From Stenotrophomonas sp. HITSZ_GD (lineage in GTDB: Bacteria > Pseudomonadota > Gammaproteobacteria > Xanthomonadales > Xanthomonadaceae): a stretch of DNA of 64,000 bases. The stretch is taken from the NCBI RefSeq assembly GCF_029543105.1, contig NZ_JARQXB010000009.1:1-64000 (forward strand). Direction: 5' to 3'. Position 1 is the stretch's first letter; every line of letters starts with the position of its first letter. The notes under the pieces were generated by a model, which was given only the letters and a program-made list of their open reading frames with translations, was not told the origin of the DNA and did not search any database. This document shows, in pieces, positions 57,212 to 64,000 of the stretch. The translations under genes were made by a program, and so were the position numbers.

Positions 57212-58951
57212 ATGAACGCAGTAGCCACCGCCAATTTGGTCGGCATCACCGGCATCGCCCGCCGCCTCGTGCAGGACGGCGCCATGGACGAGACCGCCGC
57301 GCGCGCGGCCATGGACCAGGCGGCCGCCGCCAAGGTTCCGCTGCCGCAGTGGTTCGCGGAGAAGAAGCTGGTCTCCGCCGCCCAGCTCGCTGCCGCCAAT
57401 GCGGTGGAGTTCGGCATGCCGCTGATGGACGTGTCGGCGTTCGACGCCAGCCAGAACGCCATCAAGCTGGTGAGCGAGGAGCTGCTGCAGAAGCACCAGG
57501 TGCTCCCGCTGTTCAAGCGCGGCAACCGGCTGTTTGTCGGTGTCAGCAATCCCACCCAGACCCGCGCGCTGGACGACATCAAGTTCCACACCAACATGGT
57601 GGTGGAGCCTATCCTGGTGGATGAGGACCAGATCCGCCGCACGCTGGAGTCCTGGCAGGCCAACCACAGCAATATCGGTGACGCCCTGGGCGGCGGCGAT
57701 GATGACGGCATCGCCAACCTCGACGTTGACGGTGGCGGCGACGAGGACATGTCCGGCGGCGACGCCGGCGTCGATGCCAAGGGCGACGACACTCCGGTCG
57801 TGAAGTTCGTCAACAAGGTGCTGGTCGATGCCATCCGCAAGGGCGCCTCGGACATCCACTTCGAACCCTACGAAGACGACTACCGCGTCCGCTTCCGCAT
57901 CGACGGCCTGCTGAAGAACGTCGCCAAGGCCCCGGTGAAGCTCAACCAGCGCATCGCCGCGCGCCTGAAGGTCATGTCCCAGCTGGACATCGCCGAAAAG
58001 CGCGTGCCGCAGGACGGCCGCATCAAGCTCAACCTGTCCAAGACCAAGCAGATCGACTTCCGCGTCAGCACGCTGCCCACGCTGTTCGGCGAGAAGATCG
58101 TGCTGCGTATCCTCGACGGCAGCGCCGCCAAGCTCGGCATCGACAAGCTCGGCTACGAGCCGGTGCAGCAGAAGCTGTTCCTGGAAGCCATCCACAAGCC
58201 CTACGGCATGGTGCTGGTCACCGGCCCCACCGGCTCGGGCAAGACGGTGTCGCTGTACACCGCGCTGGGCATCCTCAACGACGAGACGCGCAACATCTCC
58301 ACCGCCGAGGACCCGGTCGAAATCCGCCTGCCCGGCGTGAACCAGGTGCAGCAGAACAACAAGCGCGGCATGACCTTCGCCGCCGCGCTGCGCTCGTTCC
58401 TGCGTCAGGACCCGGACATCATCATGGTCGGCGAAATCCGCGATCTGGAAACGGCCGAAATCGCCATCAAGGCGGCGCAGACCGGCCACATGGTGCTCTC
58501 CACGCTGCACACCAACGACGCGCCGCAGACCATCGCGCGCCTGATGAACATGGGCATCGCGCCGTACAACATCACCAGCTCGGTCACGCTGGTGATCGCG
58601 CAGCGCCTGGCGCGCCGCCTGTGCTCGAACTGCAAGCGGCCGGTGCAGCTGCCGGAGAACGCCCTGCTCGCGGAAGGCTTCACGCCCGAGCAGATCGCCG
58701 CCGGCATCGACCTGTACGAGCCGGTGGGCTGCGAGGAATGCACCGAGGGCTACAAGGGCCGTACCGGTATCTACCAGGTCATGCCGATGACCGACGAGAT
58801 CTCCACCATCATCCTGGCCGGTGGCAACGCGTTGCAGATTGCCGAGGCTGCGCAATCGATCGGCGTGAACGACCTGCGCCAGTCCGCGCTGCTGAAGGCC
58901 TCGCAGGGCATTACCAGCCTGGCCGAGATCAACCGCGTCACCAAGGATTGA
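57212..58951 (+). CDS. pilB: Type IV pilus extension ATPase
   Basis: Hexameric cytosolic ATPase powering pilus assembly. The 579-residue protein has an N-terminal MshEN/GspE_N-type domain (about 1-150: LVGITGIARRLVQDG, LPLFKRGNRLFVGVSNPT) and an acidic Gly/Asp-rich linker (about 165-195). The catalytic domain follows: SDIHFEPYEDDYRVRFRIDG, Walker A VTGPTGSGKTVSLY, Asp box STAEDPVEIRLPG, Walker B QDPDIIMVGEIRDLETAEIA and His box LSTLHTNDAPQTI. The zinc-binding cysteines are in LCSNCKRP and GCEECTEGYKGR. GGGGA precedes ATG 57212. It follows the second pilin by 65 bases with no terminator between, so part of its expression may come from that sigma-54 promoter. Confidence 0.97.
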   Translation: MNAVATANLVGITGIARRLVQDGAMDETAARAAMDQAAAAKVPLPQWFAEKKLVSAAQLAAANAVEFGMPLMDVSAFDASQNAIKLVSEELLQKHQVLPLFKRGNRLFVGVSNPTQTRALDDIKFHTNMVVEPILVDEDQIRRTLESWQANHSNIGDALGGGDDDGIANLDVDGGGDEDMSGGDAGVDAKGDDTPVVKFVNKVLVDAIRKGASDIHFEPYEDDYRVRFRIDGLLKNVAKAPVKLNQRIAARLKVMSQLDIAEKRVPQDGRIKLNLSKTKQIDFRVSTLPTLFGEKIVLRILDGSAAKLGIDKLGYEPVQQKLFLEAIHKPYGMVLVTGPTGSGKTVSLYTALGILNDETRNISTAEDPVEIRLPGVNQVQQNNKRGMTFAAALRSFLRQDPDIIMVGEIRDLETAEIAIKAAQTGHMVLSTLHTNDAPQTIARLMNMGIAPYNITSSVTLVIAQRLARRLCSNCKRPVQLPENALLAEGFTPEQIAAGIDLYEPVGCEECTEGYKGRTGIYQVMPMTDEISTIILAGGNALQIAEAAQSIGVNDLRQSALLKASQGITSLAEINRVTKD

Positions 58952-58973
58952 GCGCCCGGCAATCCGCAAAAGG

Positions 58974-58997
58974 AAAGGCCGCCCTCGGGCGGCCTTT
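58974..58997. terminator. Bidirectional terminator between pilB and pilR
   Basis: A 10-bp stem AAAGGCCGCC/GGCGGCCTTT (58974-58983 with 58988-58997, loop CTCG) lies between convergent genes, with short A and T runs forming the stem base. Confidence 0.85.
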
Positions 58998-59023
58998 CGC
59001 TATGTGGGCTCGCGACGCGCGCG

Positions 59024-60406
59024 TCACTCCATGCCGAGCTTCTTCAACTTGTACCGCAGCGCCCGGAAGGTGATGCCCAACTGCGCGGCGGTGCGGGTCT
59101 TGTTCCAGCGGTTCTCCTCCAGCGCCTTCTGGATCGCCGCACGCTCCAGCTGCTCGATGTACGAGGGCAGGGCGGCCGCGCCGGGTTCCACATCGACCAC
59201 CGCTTCCTGCGGCTCGGCGCCCGCGCCCGCGGTGCGTGCGCCGTTGTGCTGTGGCAGCCGCAGGTCGGTGGCGCTGATCTGGTCGTCCTCGGCCAGGGCC
59301 AGGGCGCGCTCGAGGATGTTCTCCAGCTCGCGCACATTGCCGGGGAAGCGATAGCGGTCCAGCGCTTCCAGCGCGGACGGCGAGAGCAGCGGAATCGGCC
59401 GGCCGTGGCTGCGTGCCAGCCGTGCCAAGATCGCCGCGGCCAGCTGCGGCAGGTCGCCGCCGCGCTCGCGCAGCGGCGGCACGCGCAGCTCGATCACGTT
59501 GATGCGGTAGTAGAGGTCGTGGCGGAAACGGCCCTCGGCGACGAGGTCCGCCAGGTCCTTGTGCGTGGCCGAGAGGATGCGCACGTCCACCGGTACTTCG
59601 TTCGATGCGCCCACCGGGCGCACGGATTTCTCCTGGATCGCGCGCAGCAGCTTGACCTGCATCTGCAGCGGCAGCTCGGCGATCTCGTCCAGGAACAGCG
59701 TGCCGCCGTTGGCGGCCTGGAACAGGCCGGGCTTGTCGGTGTGGGCGCCGGTGAAGCTGCCCTTCTTGTGGCCGAAGAACTCGCTTTCCATCAGCTCGGC
59801 CGGGATCGCGCCGCAGTTCACCGGCACGAACGGGCCGCCGCTGCGCGCTCCTTGCTCGTGGATGGTGCGGGCGACCAGTTCCTTGCCCACGCCCGATTCG
59901 CCGAGGATGTACACCGGCGCCTGGCTGCGCGCGACCTTGGTGATGGTGGCGCGTAGCGACTCCATCGCCACCGAGTCGCCCAGCAGGCGGCTGGCCTGCT
60001 CCGGGGGCGGCGGGGGCGGCACCGGGCGCTCGGCGTTGTTGAGCTCCAGCGCATGGCGGACCAGGCCGCGCAGCACCGAGATGTCCACCGGCTTGCTGAC
60101 GAAATCGAAGGCCCCCGCCTTGAGAGCCTCCACCGCCAGGTCCATGCTGCCGAACGCGGTGATCATCGCCACCGGCGTGCGCGGGTAGTGGCGCGCGATC
60201 TCCGTCACCAGCTCGATGCCGTTGCCGTCCGGCAACCGCATGTCGGTGATGCACAGGTCGTAGGGATTGTTCGCCAGCAACTCGCGGGCTTCGGCGAGGT
60301 TGGCGGCGGTGCTGATACGCAGGCCCATGCGGCCCAAGGTCAGAACCAGCAGTTCACGGATATCGCGTTCGTCGTCTACAACGAGGGCGCTTCGGCTGTC
60401 GTTCAT
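59024..60406 (-). CDS. pilR: Sigma-54-dependent response regulator PilR
   Basis: NtrC-type activator of pilin transcription. The 460-residue protein has a receiver domain (1-120; DDERD, phospho-acceptor Asp55 in [10 protein letters not shown], Lys in FVSKPVD) and a Pro-rich linker. The AAA+ domain carries Walker A GESGVGKE (169-176) and the sigma-54-contact loop GSFTGA (216-221, usual form GAFTGA). Walker [13 protein letters not shown] and the [26 protein letters not shown] segment follow. A Fis-type helix-turn-helix ends the protein (about 420-458, [32 protein letters not shown]). Its direct targets here are the two sigma-54 pilin promoters. Confidence 0.97.
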   Translation of the reverse strand: MNDSRSALVVDDERDIRELLVLTLGRMGLRISTAANLAEARELLANNPYDLCITDMRLPDGNGIELVTEIARHYPRTPVAMITAFGSMDLAVEALKAGAFDFVSKPVDISVLRGLVRHALELNNAERPVPPPPPPEQASRLLGDSVAMESLRATITKVARSQAPVYILGESGVGKELVARTIHEQGARSGGPFVPVNCGAIPAELMESEFFGHKKGSFTGAHTDKPGLFQAANGGTLFLDEIAELPLQMQVKLLRAIQEKSVRPVGASNEVPVDVRILSATHKDLADLVAEGRFRHDLYYRINVIELRVPPLRERGGDLPQLAAAILARLARSHGRPIPLLSPSALEALDRYRFPGNVRELENILERALALAEDDQISATDLRLPQHNGARTAGAGAEPQEAVVDVEPGAAALPSYIEQLERAAIQKALEENRWNKTRTAAQLGITFRALRYKLKKLGME

Positions 60407-60502
60407 GAATGTGGAAGATAGCGGAAGGGGCCAGAACCGACAAATATTGCGGGTTTGCGACCCCCCGGGACAGTCGGCCGAGGCTGAATACGGGTGTCCG
60501 AT

Positions 60503-62116
60503 TCAGGCCGGCAGGATCGTATGCGGCCCCGGCAGCGTGATGCGGAAGCAGGCGCCGCCGGCCGGCACCGCCACGTATTCCAGCCGCGCCTGGTTCGCCC
60601 GGCACAGCTCCCGGGCGATGTACAGGCCCAGCCCGGTGCCGTGCTCGGAGGTGGTGAAGAACGGCCGGAACAACTGCGCGGCCACGGCCTCCGGGATACC
60701 CGGACCGCGGTCCATCACGTCGATCACCGCCGTGCGCTCCTGCGCGGCCACGCGCAACCGCACCCGTGCCGGTTCGTCCATCGTGCGCCCGTACTTGAGC
60801 GCGTTGTGGACCAGCGCGGTGAGGATCTGGTGCAGGTGCTTCGGGTCGACCAACGCCTGCACCGAGGTTTGCCCGATCACCGCCTCCAGGCTGTCGTTCT
60901 CTACCGACAGGGTCTGCCGGTACTCGAGCACGAAGCGGCGCACGAAGGCCGCCAGGTCCAGGTTTTCCGGATTGGCGCGCTCGCGTCGCGCCAGCCCCAG
61001 CACGCTCTCCACGATGCCGTTGGTGCGTTGGCACTGCTGGTGGATGATCTGCAGCAACCGGCGGTCGGCCTCGCCGATGGCCGGCGATTCCTCCAGCAGC
61101 TGCGCGGCGTAGTTGATCGCCGCCAGCGGGTTGCGGATCTCGTGCGCGAGGCTGGCCGAAAACCGCCCCAGCGCGGACAGGGTGAGCGACTCGGCCCGCC
61201 GCGAGACCACCGTGGCGTCGTCCAGGAACACCAGCGTCATGTCGCTGTCGGCGAGCAGGCGCGCGAAGCGCGGCTGCACTTCCGGCTGGTCGGGCGAGAG
61301 CTGCAGCGGCGCGTCGTCCTGCTGCCAGCCGTTGCGCCAACGCTGCAGGCGCCGGGCCAGCTCCGGCGCGGCGCTGGAAAGCTCCAGCAGGCCGCTGACG
61401 GTGTTGCCCTCGGCATCGCCGATCAGCGTGGTGGCGGCCTCGTTGGCCAGGGTGATGCGGTTGCCCGCGTCCACCACCAGCACGCCGGTGCGCATGCGCC
61501 GGATGATCAGCTCGTTGACCTCGAACAGGTTGGCCACCTCCGCGCCGCGGCGCTCGGCCAGCTGCTGGTTGCTGCGCGCGCGCTGGCCGATCTGGTAGCA
61601 GATGTAGGCAATGGCCAGGTAGCTGGCGGCAAACATCGCCAGCTCGGCCAGGGTGCGGTTGTTCTGGCTGCCTTCCAGTGCGCTCCACAGGTATTCCAGC
61701 ACCGTGGCCGAGCAGGCGATCAGCGCCACGCTCATCGCCAGGCGCAAGGGCAGCAGCATGCCGGCGGCGGCGATGTTGAACAGCAGCATCATCGAGATGC
61801 CGGCGCTGGCGCTGGGCAGGGCGTGGGTCATCAACGCGGCGGCGGCGATATCCACCGTCGCCGAGCAGAACACGATGGTGTTGAGCCACTGCTCGTTGCG
61901 GCCCCACGCCAGCAGGCCCAGGGCCAGGGCCAGGTACACGACCGCCAGCGCCTGCGCCAGCTGCGGCAGCTTGGGCTCGCCCACCAGCGCCGAGAGCGGG
62001 CTGAACACCAGCGCGGCGATCAGGCCGGCGACCAGCACCCGGTAGAGCGCGAAGAAATACAGCTCGCGCCGGGGTGCCGATTCGATGCGGTCGATGAGCG
62101 AAGCACTGGGCGACAA
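60503..62116 (-). CDS. pilS: Sensor histidine kinase PilS
   Basis: Membrane kinase controlling PilR. The 537-residue protein has about six N-terminal transmembrane helices (roughly residues 20-185). A PAS-like domain follows (about 205-320: VNELIIRRMRTGVLVVDAGNRITLANEAATTLIG). The H-box is RFSASLAHEIRNPLAAINYAAQLL, and the N- and G-boxes are ILTALVHNALKYG, DRGPGIPE, and FFTTSEHGTGLGLYIARELC. The start is TTG 62116, read as MSPSASLIDRIES: AAGGGGAG lies 6 bases before it, no ATG or GTG fits nearby, and the longer open frame runs into the sucC region. A TATACT box lies about 38 bases upstream on the same strand. Confidence 0.94.
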   Translation of the reverse strand: MSPSASLIDRIESAPRRELYFFALYRVLVAGLIAALVFSPLSALVGEPKLPQLAQALAVVYLALALGLLAWGRNEQWLNTIVFCSATVDIAAAALMTHALPSASAGISMMLLFNIAAAGMLLPLRLAMSVALIACSATVLEYLWSALEGSQNNRTLAELAMFAASYLAIAYICYQIGQRARSNQQLAERRGAEVANLFEVNELIIRRMRTGVLVVDAGNRITLANEAATTLIGDAEGNTVSGLLELSSAAPELARRLQRWRNGWQQDDAPLQLSPDQPEVQPRFARLLADSDMTLVFLDDATVVSRRAESLTLSALGRFSASLAHEIRNPLAAINYAAQLLEESPAIGEADRRLLQIIHQQCQRTNGIVESVLGLARRERANPENLDLAAFVRRFVLEYRQTLSVENDSLEAVIGQTSVQALVDPKHLHQILTALVHNALKYGRTMDEPARVRLRVAAQERTAVIDVMDRGPGIPEAVAAQLFRPFFTTSEHGTGLGLYIARELCRANQARLEYVAVPAGGACFRITLPGPHTILPA

Positions 62117-62353
62117 ACCGAACTCCCCTTCGGATTGGTCAGGCCCGGAGTATAGGCCGGCAGGGCGACGGCCCGGCGGGCCGGCGAGGGCGGGTGTTGC
62201 CGGAATGGGCCGCCATCGCGCCGATAGCCCTGCTCGATTTTGCGCCACGGGGCGCGGTGGGCGACAATAGGCGGCCCGCTTGTGCGCCCTGGCCGTGGTT
62301 TCCGCCGCCGTCGCACGCTCCCGGCGGTCGATTTCCTTTTCCCACGGTGACGC

Positions 62354-63523
62354 ATGAATTTCCACGAATACCAGGCAAAACAACTGCTTGCCGAATACGG
62401 CATCCCGGTGCCGGCCGGCAAGGTCGCCGCCACCCCGGACGAAGCGGTCGAAGCCGCCAAGTCGCTGGGCAATGGCCCCTGGATGGTCAAGGCGCAGATC
62501 CATGCGGGCGGCCGCGGCAAGGCCGGCGGCGTCAAGTTCTGCAAGACCGTCGATGACGTGAAGGCCGCGGCCGGCAAGATGCTCGGCACCAAGATGGCCA
62601 CCTACCAGACCGCCGGCGTCGAGCTGCCGATCAACCTGGTGCTGGTGACCACCGCCGGCGAGATCGTCAAGGAGCTGTACCTGTCGGTGCTGGTCGATCG
62701 TGGCACCAAGACCATCAGCTACATCGCCTCGTCCGAGGGCGGCATGGAGATCGAGCAGGTCGCCGCCGAAACCCCGGACAAGATCCACACCCTCAATGTC
62801 GATTTCGTCGAGGGCGTGCAGGGTTACCACGGCCGCGACATCGGCTTCAAGATGGGCCTGACCGCCAAGCAGGCCGGCCAGTTCGCCAACATCATGGTGA
62901 ACCTGTACCGCATCTTCAACGAGAAGGACCTGGCGCTGGTGGAGATCAACCCGCTGGCGATCCTGGACGACGGCAACCTGTACGCGCTGGACGGCAAGTT
63001 CAACAGCGACGACAACGCCAACTTCCGCCACAAGGAACTGGTCGCCATGCGCGACAAGTCCCAGGAAGACGAAACCGAAGTCACCGCTTCGGAGCTGGAC
63101 ATCAACTACGTCACCATGGACGGCAACATCGGTTGCATGGTGAACGGCGCCGGCCTGGCGATGGCCACCATGGACGTCATCAAGCTCAACGGCGGCGAGC
63201 CGGCGAACTTCCTGGACGTGGGCGGCGGCGCGAACAAGCAGCGCGTGATCGAGGCGTTCAAGCTGATCCTGTCTTCGGACAAGGTCGAGGGCATCTTCGT
63301 CAACATCTTCGGCGGCATCGTCCGCTGCGACATGATCGCCGAGGGCATCATCGCCGCGGTGAAGGAAGTGGGCGTCAAGGTCCCGGTCGTGGTGCGCCTG
63401 GAAGGCACCAACGTGGAAGAAGGCAAGCAGCTGCTGCGCGACAGCGGCATGGCCATCATCCCGGCCGACAACATCAACGACGGCGCCAAGAAGGTCGTTG
63501 AAGCGGTCAAGGCCGCCGCCTAA
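62354..63523 (+). CDS. sucC: Succinyl-CoA synthetase beta subunit (ADP-forming)
   Basis: TCA-cycle enzyme subunit that binds nucleotide and succinate. The 389-residue protein starts [25 protein letters not shown]. Its ATP-grasp domain has [20 protein letters not shown] and [12 protein letters not shown]. The CoA-ligase domain has [30 protein letters not shown] and [18 protein letters not shown]. It is standard in length and followed after 26 bases by sucD. The 237-base gap to pilS (62117-62353) holds the divergent promoters; no operator was recognised there. Confidence 0.98.
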   Translation: MNFHEYQAKQLLAEYGIPVPAGKVAATPDEAVEAAKSLGNGPWMVKAQIHAGGRGKAGGVKFCKTVDDVKAAAGKMLGTKMATYQTAGVELPINLVLVTTAGEIVKELYLSVLVDRGTKTISYIASSEGGMEIEQVAAETPDKIHTLNVDFVEGVQGYHGRDIGFKMGLTAKQAGQFANIMVNLYRIFNEKDLALVEINPLAILDDGNLYALDGKFNSDDNANFRHKELVAMRDKSQEDETEVTASELDINYVTMDGNIGCMVNGAGLAMATMDVIKLNGGEPANFLDVGGGANKQRVIEAFKLILSSDKVEGIFVNIFGGIVRCDMIAEGIIAAVKEVGVKVPVVVRLEGTNVEEGKQLLRDSGMAIIPADNINDGAKKVVEAVKAAA

Positions 63524-63549
63524 TCCACGTCACCGAACCAGGAATTCCC

Positions 63550-64000
63550 ATGAGCGTTTTGATCAACAAGAACACCAAGGTGATCGTGCAGGGCTTTACC
63601 GGCCAGCAGGGCACCTTCCACGCCACCCAGATGATCGAGTACGGCACCCAGGTCGTCGGCGGCGTCACCCCGGGCAAGGGCGGCACCACCCACATCGACC
63701 TGCCGGTGTTCAACACCGTCGCCGACGCCGTGGCCAGCACCGGCGCGGACGCCTCGGTCATCTACGTCCCGCCGCCGTTCGCGGCCGACGCGATCCTGGA
63801 AGCGGCCGCGGCCGGCATCAAGGTCATCGTGTGCATCACCGAGGGCATCCCGGTGCTGGACATGCTGCGCGTGAAGAACGTGCTGACCCGTTCGCACCCG
63901 GACACCGTGCTGATCGGGCCGAACTGCCCCGGCGTGATCACCCCGGGCGAGTGCAAGATCGGCATCATGCCGGGCCACATCCACATGCCGGGCAAGATCG
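63550..64000 (+). CDS. sucD: Succinyl-CoA synthetase alpha subunit (partial, runs off the window)
   Basis: The first 150 codons are present: [21 protein letters not shown] with the CoA-binding Rossmann fold, then [54 protein letters not shown], and [21 protein letters not shown]. The phosphohistidine that carries the phosphoryl group lies further downstream, outside the window. It pairs with sucC in the same operon to convert succinyl-CoA to succinate with nucleotide phosphorylation. AGGAA at 63540-63544 serves as the ribosome-binding site. Confidence 0.97.
   Translation, partial: MSVLINKNTKVIVQGFTGQQGTFHATQMIEYGTQVVGGVTPGKGGTTHIDLPVFNTVADAVASTGADASVIYVPPPFAADAILEAAAAGIKVIVCITEGIPVLDMLRVKNVLTRSHPDTVLIGPNCPGVITPGECKIGIMPGHIHMPGKI

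Overview
The window is about 70% GC with strong GC3 bias. Its gene content and order point to a gammaproteobacterium of the family Lysobacteraceae (Xanthomonadaceae), near Lysobacter, Luteimonas or Xanthomonas. The main reasons are the pilD-pilC-pilA-pilB-pilR-pilS-sucC-sucD order, class I aldolase beside pyruvate kinase and PGK, the cysHIJ/cysDN cluster, and TonB receptors beginning from typical xanthomonad signal peptides. The genus call is an inference. The replicon looks like ordinary chromosome: no phage, IS element, plasmid function or CRISPR array was seen.

Layout. (1) 0.2-12.4 kb: an OmpW porin divergent from gap, with a perfect FNR/ANR-type box between them. A glycolytic block follows (gap, pgk, pyk, class I fba). 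It is interrupted by a cytosolic MCP/Cache protein and a DUF2339-DUF3999 membrane pair, and it includes a HAD phosphatase overlapping pgk that could be a metabolite-repair enzyme. Two copies of a structured palindromic repeat lie at 1-78 and 9424-9519. (2) 12.4-16.3 kb: a macrodomain protein and a large TonB-dependent receptor. (3) 16.3-31.6 kb: assimilatory sulfate reduction. cysK-cysG diverge from cysB, and cysJ-cysI-cysH diverge from cysD-cysNC. Both divergent promoters carry copies of one palindromic motif, proposed here as the CysB operator. Between the two halves lies a DUF2946 - TonB receptor - PepSY operon that resembles copper-controlled operons led by an upstream DUF2946 ORF. (4) 31.7-46.8 kb: RND efflux adaptor and pump, GNAT acetyltransferase, AGCS amino-acid:cation symporter, TrmH-type methyltransferase, a small membrane protein overlapping it tail to tail, secreted M28 peptidase, MscL, FAH-family enzyme, Rieske protein, SLC13-type transporter, and the thiS-thiG-trmB operon. 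(5) 46.9-53.5 kb: GDSL-esterase autotransporter, tRNA-Gly(CCC), rimK, a small secreted protein, an OmpR-type two-component pair, and coaE. (6) 53.5-62.1 kb: type IV pilus biogenesis. Prepilin peptidase and PilC read leftward, then two tandem pilin genes, PilB, and the PilR/PilS regulators. Each pilin gene has its own sigma-54 promoter, the promoter class that PilR activates. pilC and the pilins have clearly lower GC than their surroundings. (7) 62.3-64 kb: sucC and the start of sucD.

The most promising items are the candidate copper-sensing upstream ORF operon, the shared CysB-like operator, the tandem sigma-54 pilin promoters in a low-GC island, the repeat family whose two hairpin loops change together, and the phosphatase embedded among glycolytic genes. 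All functional assignments come from reading the translated sequences; no database search was possible.
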